A DNA stretch of 27,649 bases from JBLHKT01 sp043101615 (GCA_043101615.1 JBICID010000099.1:1-27649), one strand, 5' to 3'; numbered from the stretch's first letter, positions 6,956-14,372 are shown. The notes: generated from the sequence alone by a model not told the origin. Translations and numbers: made by a program.

Positions 6956-7609
6956 ATGAGTGAATCCCCCTACCAGGACCGAAAACCCGACGCCAAGGGC
7001 ACCCACATTCTCTGGCACGAGGGGGCGGTGTCCGCCTCCGACCGGGCCGCGCTGCTGGGCTCGAGGGGCGCCACCCTCTGGTTCACCGGGCTGTCGGGCT
7101 CGGGCAAGTCCACCGTCGCCAGCGCCCTCGAGGAGCGGCTGGTGCGGGCACGGGTGCACGCGTACCGGCTGGACGGCGACAACGTCCGCCACGGTCTGAA
7201 CGCGAACCTGGGCTTCTCCGCCGAGGACCGGGCCGAGAACATCCGGCGGATCGGGGAGGTCGCCAAGCTGTTCGCCGACGCGGGCGTGCTGGCCCTAACG
7301 AGCTTCATCTCGCCCTACCGGGCCGACCGGGCCCGGGTCCGGGCGATCCACGACGAGGCGGGGCTGGCGTTTCTGGAGGTCTTCATCGACACGCCGCTTG
7401 AGGTGTGCGAGTCGCGCGACCCCAAGGGGCTGTACAAGAAGGCGCGAGCGGGCGAGATCAAGGGGTTCACGGGGATCGACGACCCGTACGAGGCGCCCGA
7501 GCAACCCGAGATCCACGTGAAGACCGCGGACCAGAGCGTGGAGCAGTCCGTGGACCAGCTCGTCGCGGCCCTGCGCTCGCGTGACCTTCTGCCGGACGCG
7601 CTCGCCTGA
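6956..7609 (+). CDS. cysC: Adenylylsulfate (APS) kinase
   Basis: APS kinase phosphorylates the 3'-hydroxyl of APS to give PAPS, the universal sulfuryl donor. The 217-residue protein has Walker A GLSGSGKS at 45-52, the DGDNVRHGLNANLGFS substrate-binding block (about 73-88), the FISPYRADR loop, and the GEIKGFTGIDDPYEAP lid sequence near the C-terminus. The length is normal for a free-standing CysC. The ATG at 6956 gives the usual short N-terminal extension (SESPYQDRKPDAKGTHI). A frame open from 6752 would swallow the divergent promoter region and is rejected. No strong ribosome-binding site is visible. It stands divergent from cysDN and 67 bases before the PAP phosphatase gene, so uptake, activation and recycling genes are adjacent. 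Confidence 0.93.
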   Translation: MSESPYQDRKPDAKGTHILWHEGAVSASDRAALLGSRGATLWFTGLSGSGKSTVASALEERLVRARVHAYRLDGDNVRHGLNANLGFSAEDRAENIRRIGEVAKLFADAGVLALTSFISPYRADRARVRAIHDEAGLAFLEVFIDTPLEVCESRDPKGLYKKARAGEIKGFTGIDDPYEAPEQPEIHVKTADQSVEQSVDQLVAALRSRDLLPDALA

Positions 7610-7637
7610 CCCACCCTGCCTCGTCCCGATTCCCAGA

Positions 7638-7663
7638 ACCGACTCAAAGCACCGACTCCAAGC
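7638..7663 (+). repeat. Tandem 13-base duplication upstream of the PAP phosphatase gene
   Basis: ACCGACTCAAAGC (7638-7650) is followed directly by ACCGACTCCAAGC (7651-7663), then by ACCGGGAGAG, which contains the ribosome-binding site. There is one mismatch between the copies. Confidence 0.6.
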
Positions 7664-7676
7664 ACCGGGAGAGACC

Positions 7677-8738
7677 ATGACCGACTACGCCAAGGCCGCC
7701 ACCGTTGCCCGTCTCGCCGTGACCCGCGCCGGGTACGTCTGCCGCCAGGTGCAGCAGGGGCTGGACGAGCTGCGTGCGATCACCAAGGACGACAAGAGCC
7801 CGGTGACCGTGGCCGACTTCGCGAGCCAGGCGATCGTGAACATCACGCTGCGGGACGAGCTGTACGGGTGCGACGGGCGCCGGCTCCGCATGGTCGGCGA
7901 GGAGACGAGCGGGTTCCTGCGTGAGCCCGAGCACGCGACGCACCTGGAGGCGACGCTCGCCGCGGCGCAGGAGGTCTTCCCGGACCTGACCGCGGAGCAG
8001 ATGCTCGAGGCGATCGACCTGGGCAACTACGACCCGACCGCCCACGGCGACCCCAGCGAGGGCACGTTCTGGACGCTCGACCCGATCGACGGCACCAAGG
8101 GCTTCCTGCGCGGGCAGCAGTACGCCATCGCGCTCGGGCTCATCGAGGACGCCCGCCCCGTCGTCGGCGTGATGGGGTGCCCGAACCTGCCGGTGGACAT
8201 GGGGGCCGACCTGACCGAGGCCGACCCGACCGGCTGCCTGTACTGGGCGATGCGGGGCGACGGGGTGTACGAGACCAGCGCCACCGACGAGCACGCCGAG
8301 AGCATCCGCATCACGCGCCTCGACCACGACCCCGAGGACCCGATCGCGGTGACCGGCTCGGTGGAGGCGGCCCACTCGAACCAGGGCGACACGGGACGCA
8401 TCCTGGAGTGGCTGCAGACGGAGCGGTCCGTCGCGATCGACGAGCCGGTGCGGATCGACAGCCAGTGCAAGTACGCGGTGGTGGCGCGCGGGCAGGCCGA
8501 CGCCTACCTGCGCCTCCCGACCCGCAAGGGGTACGTCGAGAAGATATGGGACCACGCCGCGGGCGCGATGATCGCGGCCGAGGCTGGCGCCGCGGTGACC
8601 GACATCTACGGGCACGAGCTCGACTTCGGACACGGGGCGAAGCTGGAGAAGAACCGCGGCATCGTGTGCGCCCCGCCGCGGGTGCACGGGATGGTGATCG
8701 CGGCGATCCAGGCGCTGGGGATCAAAGAGCCGGAATAA
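7677..8738 (+). CDS. 3'(2'),5'-bisphosphate nucleotidase (HAL2/CysQ family)
   Basis: This 353-residue enzyme belongs to the lithium-sensitive inositol monophosphatase superfamily and most resembles the HAL2/SAL1 branch. These enzymes hydrolyse 3'-phosphoadenosine 5'-phosphate (PAP) to AMP, and some also act on PAPS. Metal-binding motifs are visible: GEETSG with Glu75-Glu76, DPIDGT at 135-140, and WDHAAG with Asp292. The DPIDGTKGFLRGQQYAIALGL run is the HAL2-type signature. The length is nearer HAL2 (about 357) than E. coli CysQ (246). GGGAGAG precedes the ATG. Placement after cysC fits removal of PAP left by sulfotransferases. Strict PAP specificity is inferred. Confidence 0.88.
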   Translation: MTDYAKAATVARLAVTRAGYVCRQVQQGLDELRAITKDDKSPVTVADFASQAIVNITLRDELYGCDGRRLRMVGEETSGFLREPEHATHLEATLAAAQEVFPDLTAEQMLEAIDLGNYDPTAHGDPSEGTFWTLDPIDGTKGFLRGQQYAIALGLIEDARPVVGVMGCPNLPVDMGADLTEADPTGCLYWAMRGDGVYETSATDEHAESIRITRLDHDPEDPIAVTGSVEAAHSNQGDTGRILEWLQTERSVAIDEPVRIDSQCKYAVVARGQADAYLRLPTRKGYVEKIWDHAAGAMIAAEAGAAVTDIYGHELDFGHGAKLEKNRGIVCAPPRVHGMVIAAIQALGIKEPE

Positions 8739-8745
8739 GGGGGAG

Positions 8746-8794
8746 AGGAATCAGGCACTAGGCACTAGGCATCGGGCTTCAGGCTTTGGATTCT
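8746..8794 (+). repeat. Degenerate heptamer tandem repeat
   Basis: Seven consecutive 7-base units can be read: AGGAATC, AGGCACT, AGGCACT, AGGCATC, GGGCTTC, AGGCTTT, GGATTCT. The two central units are identical and the flanking ones diverge. It begins seven bases after the phosphatase stop. Confidence 0.6.
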
Positions 8795-8839
8795 GCGTCC
8801 GCAGTTCAGATGTGGGGCAAATCTCGTTCCGGCCCGACG

Positions 8840-8919
8840 CCGAACCTGAGCGAAGCGAAGGTTCGGAACTCGACCCCAACCCGCGCGAGTATCCGAGCCT
8901 TCGCTTCGCTCAGACTCGG
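8840..8919. repeat. Compound inverted repeat (REP/MITE-like)
   Basis: CTGAGCGAAGCGAAGG (8846-8861) and its exact reverse complement (8898-8913) are 16-base arms around a 36-base spacer. Each arm also forms a smaller hairpin: CCGAACCT/AGGTTCGG (8840-8847, 8859-8866) and CCGAG/CTCGG (8893-8897, 8915-8919). It is intergenic with no coding content, resembling a palindromic mobile repeat or a bidirectional terminator. Confidence 0.6.
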
Positions 8920-8934
8920 CGTCCACACCCTGTG

Positions 8935-8962
8935 TGAACACAGGTCCGTTTCACGCCATACT
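8935..8962 (+). promoter_or_regulatory. Candidate promoter for a leaderless transcript
   Basis: TGAACA (8935-8940) and CATACT (8957-8962) are spaced 16 bases apart. The -10 box ends seven bases before the ATG at 8969, so transcription would start on the start codon. There is no ribosome-binding site. Confidence 0.45.
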
Positions 8963-8968
8963 GATGCC

Positions 8969-9421
8969 ATGCCTCCCCGGTCCCGCGCTCCCGTCCGCCA
9001 CCACTGCCCCCACTGCGGCTACGACATCGCGCCGGTGCATTACCCCGATGAGTTCCAGTGCCCCGAGTGCGGGCAGATCGTGGAGCGGGGCGAGGCGTAC
9101 CGGGCGGCCCAGGTCCACTCCGCGAGGCTGAACCGGCGGACGGCCGCGGGGTGGATCATCGTGCCGTCGCTGCTGGCGCTGGGGATCCTGGGGCTGGGGG
9201 CGCTGAACCACCCCGGCCCGTGGGCGCGGGTGGCGGTGCGGACGTACGTGCTGTTCGTGCCCGTCGCGGTGGTGGTGATCCCGGGCGTGATCCTGTGGCT
9301 CCGGGCCCGCCAGCCCGAGCCGGTGCGGGCCCACCTGCCCCTGAACCTGCTGGGCGCGTACGTGGGCGTCGCGGGGCTGGCGTACCTGGCCGGCGCGGGC
9401 ATCGCGTGGATGATGGAGTAG
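8969..9421 (+). CDS. Zinc-ribbon membrane protein
   Basis: This 150-residue protein carries a zinc ribbon with Cys13, Cys16, Cys31 and Cys34 (CPHCGYDI...CPECGQ) at the N-terminus, then three predicted membrane helices (about 61-80, 92-112 and 124-146). The ATG at 8969 is chosen because the ribbon follows at once and a promoter sits exactly upstream; an in-frame frame open from 8786 runs through the inverted repeat. The ribbon type is common in Planctomycetota membrane proteins, but no biochemical role is known to me. The next small gene, built on the same plan, starts three bases after its stop, so the two are probably one transcript. Confidence 0.75.
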   Translation: MPPRSRAPVRHHCPHCGYDIAPVHYPDEFQCPECGQIVERGEAYRAAQVHSARLNRRTAAGWIIVPSLLALGILGLGALNHPGPWARVAVRTYVLFVPVAVVVIPGVILWLRARQPEPVRAHLPLNLLGAYVGVAGLAYLAGAGIAWMME

Positions 9422-9424
9422 CAC

Positions 9425-9673
9425 ATGGCAGCCCCCACCCACGTCTGCCCGCACTGCTCGTATGACCTTTCCGGCAATACGCTTGCCGACCCAGTCACCT
9501 GCCCGGAGTGTGGGCGGCAGTTCCCGCTCGACTTCACCGAGCGCCGCCCATTGCGGGTGCTGCCCCCCCAACGCCGGCGCGGGCTGTTCTGGCTCTCGTT
9601 CCTGGGCTTGTTTGTGTCGGTCGGGCTGTTGTGGCTTGTGGCGCAATGGCTGGCCTCCCGGTTGTATCTCTAG
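9425..9673 (+). CDS. Small zinc-ribbon membrane protein
   Basis: This 82-residue protein has a zinc ribbon with Cys8, Cys11, Cys26 and Cys29 (CPHCSYDLSGN...CPECGRQF), a basic stretch (41-52, several Arg) and one membrane helix (about 54-75). The CPxCxYDLxG form is a familiar planctomycetal signature. The basic stretch before the helix suggests the ribbon is cytoplasmic. It starts three bases after the stop of the larger zinc-ribbon gene, which shares the ribbon but has three helices. Function unknown. Confidence 0.72.
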   Translation: MAAPTHVCPHCSYDLSGNTLADPVTCPECGRQFPLDFTERRPLRVLPPQRRRGLFWLSFLGLFVSVGLLWLVAQWLASRLYL

Positions 9674-9710
9674 CCAGCCCTGCCGGCCCTTCTGCGCGTC
9701 CCTCCGCGGG

Positions 9711-9757
9711 CTCCGCGTTCATTTCCCCCCCCCGCCCCTATCTCCGCGTGCATTCCC
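9711..9757 (+). repeat. Imperfect direct repeat and C-run upstream of the permease
   Basis: CTCCGCGTTCATTTCCC (9711-9727) recurs imperfectly as CTCCGCGTGCATTCCC (9742-9757), 31 bases on. A run of nine C lies between (9725-9733). The spacer 9674-9803 holds nothing else I can name apart from a possible -10 box. Confidence 0.4.
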
Positions 9758-9790
9758 ACACGATCCGGAGAACTCCGGCCCCGATCCGCC

Positions 9791-9796
9791 GATACT
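9791..9796 (+). promoter_or_regulatory. Candidate -10 element for the permease gene
   Basis: GATACT ends eight bases before the ATG at 9804, predicting a zero- or one-base leader. No ribosome-binding site or clear -35 box is seen. Confidence 0.35.
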
Positions 9797-9803
9797 TCTA
9801 GCC

Positions 9804-11675
9804 ATGCCGCTCGGCGCCCCGCCCATATCGGACCCCGTTCTGGCCGCCGTGCAGTGGCAGCCGTGGCACCCGTGGCTGACCGGGGGGCTGGTGGTGGGCA
9901 TGGTTGTGGTGCTGGCCAAGGGGCGGTACGGGACCGACCTGGTGATCATGGGGGTGCTGACCGCGCTGTTGCTCGCCGGCGTGCTCGACCTCGAGTCGGC
10001 GGTGCAGGGCTTCGCCAACCCGGCGGTCATCACCGTCGCCCTGCTGTACGTCGTGGCGACGGGCATGCGTGAGACCGGGGCGATGCAGCTGGTCGCCTCG
10101 CGCGTGATCGGGCGCCCGAAGAGCACGCTGCAGGCCCAGGCGCGCCTCGCCATCCCGGTCGCGCTGATGAGCGCGTTCGTGAACAACACGCCGATCGTGG
10201 CGATGTTCCTGCCGGTGCTGCAGGGCATCGCCAAGCGCTGCCGGCTGGCCGCGAGCCAGCTCTACATGCCGCTGTCCTTCGCCTCGATCCTGGGCGGGGT
10301 GTGCACGCTGATCGGGACGTCCACCAACATCGTGGTGGCCGACGCGCTCACCCAGGCCGTGGACACCGGCGTGATCGCGGTCGAGCAGGGCGAGAAGGCC
10401 CCCGCCATCTCGATGTTCACGCTGTCGCTGGTCGGCGTGCCGATCATGATCTGCGGGCTGGGGTACATGTTGCTGTTCGGGCGCCGGCTGCTGCCCAACC
10501 CCGCGCCCGACGAGGGCGAGGGCCTGCCCGCCGCCGACGACAAGCCCCCGGAGGGCTACCACGCCGCCCTGACCATCGCCAGGGGCTCACCGATCGCGGG
10601 CAAGACCGTCGAGGCCGCGGGGCTGCGCTCGCTGCCCGGGCTGTTCCTGTCCAGCGTGGACCGCGACGACCAGTCGATCGTGGTGGGCCCGAACTTCGTG
10701 CTGGCGGAGGGGGACGTGCTGATCTTCGTGGGCCGGCTGGACTCGATCGTGGACCTGCAGACCATCCGCGGGCTGGAGCCGACCGGCAACGCGCACGACG
10801 AGCCGCTGTACCGGCCGAACCTCAAGCTGCACGAGGCCGTGGTGGCCCAGCGGTCCGAGCTCGCGGGGCGGACGATCAAGCAGGCCCGGATCCGGACGCG
10901 GTTCGGCGCCGCCGTGATCGCGGTGCGCCGCCAGGGCCAGGAGCTGAAGGGCAAGATCGGGGACATCACGCTGCGAGCGGGCGACATCCTCCTGCTCGAG
11001 GCCCCCAAGGGCGCCGCCGAGCGATTCGCCGACTCGGACAACTTCTACCTCGTCTCCGAGCGTGAGGGCTCCGCGGCGTTGCGCCACGAGCGCGGCTGGA
11101 TCGCCATGGCCATCCTCGTCGCCCTGGTCGTCACCATCACCGCCGGCTGGCTCTCCACCATGGTCGCCGCGATGACCGCCGCCGGGCTGATGATCGTCAC
11201 CCGCTGCTGCACCGGCCCGCAGGCGCGCTCCGGCGTGGACTTCCAGCTGCTGGTGACCATCGGCGCGGCCTTCGGCATCGGGGAGGCGATGCAGTCCTCG
11301 GGCCTCGCGCAGGCCATCGCCGACTTCTTCGTCAACCTCGCCGGGCCCCTGGGCCACCACGCCCTGCTCGCGACCGTCTACATCGTGACGCTGGCCTTCA
11401 CGATGACCATGACCAACAACGCCGCGGCCATCCTGATGTTCCCCATCGCGATCGACATGGCGGCCTCGGCGGGGCTGAACCCCATGCCCTTCGCCGTCGC
11501 GATCGCCATCGCCGCCTCCTGCGAGTTCTCCAGCCCCATCGGCTACCAGACCAACCTCATGGTGATGGGCCCTGGCAACTACAGCTGGATGGACTTCACC
11601 CGCTTCGGGATGCCGCTGAACGTGATCGCCTGCGTGCTGTGCGTCGCCATCGCGCCGCTCATCTGGCCCTTCTGA
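9804..11675 (+). CDS. SLC13 (DASS)-family permease with two RCK_C domains, probable sulfate transporter
   Basis: This 623-residue inner-membrane protein has the split SLC13 layout. An N-terminal membrane half (about 20-235) carries FVNNTP (Asn127-Asn128-Thr129) and GTSTNIVV. Two cytoplasmic RCK_C (TrkA-C) domains follow at about 250-325 and 340-420. A C-terminal membrane half carries MTNNAAAILMFP and SPIGYQTNLMVMGPG. The paired Asn-Thr hairpin motifs form the substrate and sodium sites in the family. SLC13-like proteins with this insertion include sulfate transporters of algae and bacteria. Sulfate is inferred here from the neighbouring sulfate-activation genes; a dicarboxylate or phosphate substrate cannot be excluded. 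The ATG at 9804 gives a normal N-terminus. Confidence 0.88.
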   Translation: MPLGAPPISDPVLAAVQWQPWHPWLTGGLVVGMVVVLAKGRYGTDLVIMGVLTALLLAGVLDLESAVQGFANPAVITVALLYVVATGMRETGAMQLVASRVIGRPKSTLQAQARLAIPVALMSAFVNNTPIVAMFLPVLQGIAKRCRLAASQLYMPLSFASILGGVCTLIGTSTNIVVADALTQAVDTGVIAVEQGEKAPAISMFTLSLVGVPIMICGLGYMLLFGRRLLPNPAPDEGEGLPAADDKPPEGYHAALTIARGSPIAGKTVEAAGLRSLPGLFLSSVDRDDQSIVVGPNFVLAEGDVLIFVGRLDSIVDLQTIRGLEPTGNAHDEPLYRPNLKLHEAVVAQRSELAGRTIKQARIRTRFGAAVIAVRRQGQELKGKIGDITLRAGDILLLEAPKGAAERFADSDNFYLVSEREGSAALRHERGWIAMAILVALVVTITAGWLSTMVAAMTAAGLMIVTRCCTGPQARSGVDFQLLVTIGAAFGIGEAMQSSGLAQAIADFFVNLAGPLGHHALLATVYIVTLAFTMTMTNNAAAILMFPIAIDMAASAGLNPMPFAVAIAIAASCEFSSPIGYQTNLMVMGPGNYSWMDFTRFGMPLNVIACVLCVAIAPLIWPF

Positions 11676-11880
11676 CCCCGCCGGGGCCCCCTCCGCTCCC
11701 ACTCTGTGCTCCTCCGGCCGTTCCGGGGGCCCCCCACATGCGGCGGTCCGGCTGTGCGGGCCGGGCAGGATGTGTCGCCTCGCGCGGGGCGCTGTCAATC
11801 CGGGCAAGCCATCCCGCTTGCAACGGTTGCCACCAGTTGTCCCACTCTGGCGTTCGGACCCAGCCCGGGAGGAGTCGCGC
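11676..11880 (+). other. Spacer between permease and formyltransferase genes
   Basis: This 205-base spacer has a GC palindrome pair (GGGGCCCCC at 11683-11691 and GGGGGCCCC at 11725-11733) that could form a weak stem with a long loop, and a small hairpin GCAAGC/GCTTGC (11804-11809, 11816-11821). No clear promoter boxes or T-run terminator are visible. Confidence 0.3.
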
Positions 11881-12957
11881 ATGAACGAGTTCAACACCCC
11901 GCCCTTCGACATCGACCAGCCGGGCGACCCCCTCGCCGAGTTCATGCCCCCCGACGACGAGATCCGTGGCGCCCGCCCCGCGACCGGTGCCGCGGTCGCC
12001 GAGCCGCCCGTTCGCGCCGTCCCCGGCAGGAAGGCCCCGCCCGCGACCCGCCTGCCGGCCCCGGCGCTGCGTCCGCGCGACCCGGGCGAGTACGTGCTGC
12101 CCGAGCACCTCTCGGTCTACGAGCAGAGCAAGATGGGGCGCGCCCGCACCCACGCCGCGATGCGCACGCTGACCAAGTACGTCCTCGTGCTCGACGACTA
12201 CGAGCACACCGCCGGCCTGCTCTCCGAGTTCCTCGCCGAGCACGCCATGTCCACCGTGGGCGTCAATATCCAGCCCTGCGACGTCTCCGGACGCACCGCC
12301 TGGCAGAAGGCCTTCGACGCGGCCTGGACCTACGGCCCGGTCGCCCCCGCCCGACGCTGCCTCCGACGCGCCCGGCGCGCCGCCGCCTCGCGCGTGACCG
12401 AGCAGTGGCTCCGACGCACCCGCAACCCCGTCCGCCCCGCCACCGCGGCCCGGCACTACGGCGTGAAGACCGACGCCTTCCCCGACGTCAACGCCGCGGA
12501 GTTCATCGCGACGCTCCGCCGGCGCGGCGTCGAGCTGCTCGTCTGCATCGGCTGCAACCAGATCTTCTCGCGGGCCCTCCGCGACGCGCTGCCCTACGGC
12601 GCGATCAACCTCCACCACGGCCTGCTGCCCCACTACCGGGGCTTCGCCCCGACCCTGCACGCCCTCGCCGACGAGCAGCAGATCACCGGCGTCACGGTCC
12701 ACTACGCGACCGACGGGCTGCACGACGGGCCGATCCTGACCGAACGAACCCGCGCCGTCCGCCCCAAGGACTCGCTCGCCGACGTGCGTCGGCGCCAGCA
12801 GCCCCTCGCCGCCGAGGCCCTCATCCAGGCCGTCCGCAAGATCGAGCAGGGCACGCTCACGCTGGCCCCCAACCCCGACCCCGGGTACCCCCCGGCCACC
12901 ACCCCCCACCGGCGGGACGTCAAGCGCCTCCGCAGGGCCGGGCGGAAGGTCGCCTGA
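11881..12957 (+). CDS. Formyltransferase-family protein, possible sugar N-formyltransferase
   Basis: The 358-residue protein ends in a formyl-transferase domain (about 100-320). The catalytic triad of the family is present: Asn243 and His245 in INLHHGLLPHYRG, and Asp282 in DGLHDGPIL. That supports transfer of a formyl group from N10-formyl-tetrahydrofolate to an amine. Residues 1-95 are Pro- and Ala-rich and look disordered. It is not a normal methionyl-tRNA formyltransferase, because the C-terminal OB-type domain is absent and the N-terminus differs. Next to a polysaccharide cluster, an amino-sugar acceptor (as for the 4-amino-sugar N-formyltransferases of O-antigens) is the likeliest role. 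Start ATG 11881 has GGGAGGAG upstream. Confidence 0.72.
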   Translation: MNEFNTPPFDIDQPGDPLAEFMPPDDEIRGARPATGAAVAEPPVRAVPGRKAPPATRLPAPALRPRDPGEYVLPEHLSVYEQSKMGRARTHAAMRTLTKYVLVLDDYEHTAGLLSEFLAEHAMSTVGVNIQPCDVSGRTAWQKAFDAAWTYGPVAPARRCLRRARRAAASRVTEQWLRRTRNPVRPATAARHYGVKTDAFPDVNAAEFIATLRRRGVELLVCIGCNQIFSRALRDALPYGAINLHHGLLPHYRGFAPTLHALADEQQITGVTVHYATDGLHDGPILTERTRAVRPKDSLADVRRRQQPLAAEALIQAVRKIEQGTLTLAPNPDPGYPPATTPHRRDVKRLRRAGRKVA

Positions 12958-12968
12958 CCGAGAGCCCC

Positions 12969-12995
12969 TCCCGGGCGCCCCCGGTGCGTCCGGGA
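12969..12995 (+). terminator. Possible hairpin after the formyltransferase gene
   Basis: TCCCGGGCG (12969-12977) pairs with CGTCCGGGA (12987-12995), with one G-T pair and a nine-base loop, 11 bases after the stop. No T-run follows, so termination is uncertain. Confidence 0.3.
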
Positions 12996-13026
12996 ACCCG
13001 AGCACCTCGCAAAACCCGCGACGCCC

Positions 13027-13032
13027 TACGAT
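13027..13032 (+). promoter_or_regulatory. Candidate -10 element for the first glycosyltransferase gene
   Basis: TACGAT lies in the context CCCTACGATCCCGCCC and predicts a leader of about 78 bases. A closely similar context precedes the GT2 fusion gene (14367). Confidence 0.3.
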
Positions 13033-13116
13033 CCCGCCCCACACGCCGGGCGTAGGCCCCTCTCGCCGCCTCACGCTCGATCGGGCTCGCCCACGAACCG
13101 AAGACCGGACCCGCCC

Positions 13117-14355
13117 ATGCACGTCGTGCTGCTCAACCAGGCCTTCTACCCGGTCGTTGTCGCCACCGCCCAGATGGCGCGAGACCTCGCCGACCACCTC
13201 GTCGGTCGCGGGCACCGCGTCTCGGTCGTCGCCTCACGCTCCGTCTACGGCAAGTCGGGGGCGCAGCTCCCCAGGCGCGAAACGGTCGACCAGATCGAGA
13301 TCCATCGCGTCGGGGCCTCGCTGTTCGGGCGGTCCAACATCCTGCTGCGGGCCGCGGACTTCGCCATCTTCTACCTCCGCGCCGCGTTCCGCCTGCTGCG
13401 GATCGACCGGCCCGACGCCGTGGTGGCCTTCACGACGCCCCCCTTCATCGCCCAGCTGGCCCTGCTGAACCGGCGCCTGCGGGGCTCCAGGTCCGTGCTC
13501 TGGCTCATGGACATGTACCCGGACGTCGCGGTCGCGTGCGGCGTGATGAGGCCGTCCTCGCCCCTCACCCGCTTCTTCGACCGCCTGAACCGGCGGATCC
13601 TCCGCAAGTCCGACGCCGTGGTCGTGCTCGGGCGCTGCATGCAGCAACTCGTGCTCGACAAGGGGGCGGACCCCGGGCGTGTGAAGCTGATCCCGGTCTG
13701 GGCCGACACCTCCGGCATCGCCCCGGTGGAGCACGACGAGAACCCGTTCCGGGCCGAGCTGGGCCTGCCGGACAACGCGGTGGTCGTGATGTACTCGGGC
13801 AACTGGGGCATCGCGCACGACGCCGAGACCATCTGCGCCGCGATGAAGTCCGTGGCGGAGAGCCCGCCCCGCGACGGCTCGGGGAACGAGATCCCGGTCC
13901 GCTTTGTCTTCATCGGCGGGGGCAAGCGCCGCCCGGAGGTGGAGGCGTTCATCGAGGAGCACGCGCTGGGCGAGCACGCCCGCTACCTCGACTACCTGCC
14001 GCGCGACCAGATCCGGTACTCGCTGGGCGCCGCGGACGTGCATCTGATCACGGTGCGCGAGGGGCTGGAGGGGCTGATCGTGCCGTCGAAGCTGTTCGGC
14101 ATCATGGCCGCGGGCCGGCCCTCGCTGTACCTCGGCTCGCCGGAGTCCGAGATCGCGCGGATCCTGTGCGAGACCGAGTCCGGGCTGGTGTTCGCCGAGG
14201 GCGACGCGGAGCCGCTCGCCGACGCCATCCGAGACCTGGCGCGCGACCCCGAGCGGCGACGGTCGATGGGCGAGCGTGCCCGCGCGTCGCTGCTGGGCAC
14301 CTACGACGCCTCGACCGCGTGCGCCCAGTGGGGTGAATTCCTGGAGGGGCTCTGA
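13117..14355 (+). CDS. GT4-type glycosyltransferase (WbuB/WcaI-like)
   Basis: This 412-residue cytoplasmic enzyme has the GT-B fold of family GT4. The N-terminal Rossmann domain (1-185) includes an N-terminal HVVLLNQAFYPV strand, a TTPPF stretch (106-110) and LWLMDMYPD (129-136), like the WbuB-type amino-sugar transferases. The C-terminal nucleotide-sugar domain (about 190-400) has VVMYSGNWGIAHD and the EX7E-type motif in EGLEGLIVPSK. It would transfer a sugar from a nucleotide donor to a lipid-linked oligosaccharide. The ATG at 13117 begins the family N-terminus directly; the ribosome-binding site is weak. It opens the polysaccharide cluster proper. The actual sugar cannot be read from sequence. 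Confidence 0.85.
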   Translation: MHVVLLNQAFYPVVVATAQMARDLADHLVGRGHRVSVVASRSVYGKSGAQLPRRETVDQIEIHRVGASLFGRSNILLRAADFAIFYLRAAFRLLRIDRPDAVVAFTTPPFIAQLALLNRRLRGSRSVLWLMDMYPDVAVACGVMRPSSPLTRFFDRLNRRILRKSDAVVVLGRCMQQLVLDKGADPGRVKLIPVWADTSGIAPVEHDENPFRAELGLPDNAVVVMYSGNWGIAHDAETICAAMKSVAESPPRDGSGNEIPVRFVFIGGGKRRPEVEAFIEEHALGEHARYLDYLPRDQIRYSLGAADVHLITVREGLEGLIVPSKLFGIMAAGRPSLYLGSPESEIARILCETESGLVFAEGDAEPLADAIRDLARDPERRRSMGERARASLLGTYDASTACAQWGEFLEGL

Positions 14356-14366
14356 CCGCCCGACCC

Positions 14367-14372
14367 TATACT
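14367..14372 (+). promoter_or_regulatory. Candidate -10 element for the GT2 fusion gene
   Basis: TATACT within CCCTATACTCGCGCCC predicts a start near 14379 and an 80-base leader. No -35 match. Confidence 0.35.

Noticed and set aside
8746..8919. CRISPR array
   Set aside because: The repeats are seven-base tandem units and one palindrome, not regularly spaced identical repeats with unique spacers, and no cas gene is near.
8786..8968. In-frame extension of the 150-residue zinc-ribbon protein
   Set aside because: It runs through the palindromic repeat and upstream promoter, and the zinc ribbon follows directly on the ATG at 8969.
9674..9803. Riboswitch in front of the permease gene
   Set aside because: The predicted transcript begins at or next to the start codon, leaving no leader for an aptamer, and no known riboswitch core was seen.
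11683..11733. GC palindromes after the permease gene as an intrinsic terminator
   Set aside because: The loop would be over 30 bases and no T-run follows, so it is noted only as part of the spacer.
11881..12957. Assignment as methionyl-tRNA formyltransferase (fmt)
   Set aside because: The C-terminal domain is missing, the N-terminus is different, and there is no def gene or other translation gene adjacent.
11659..13215. 518-codon minus-strand frame across the formyltransferase gene
   Set aside because: Gly/Val/Arg-rich shadow of a real gene whose plus-strand product has an intact catalytic triad and a good ribosome-binding site.
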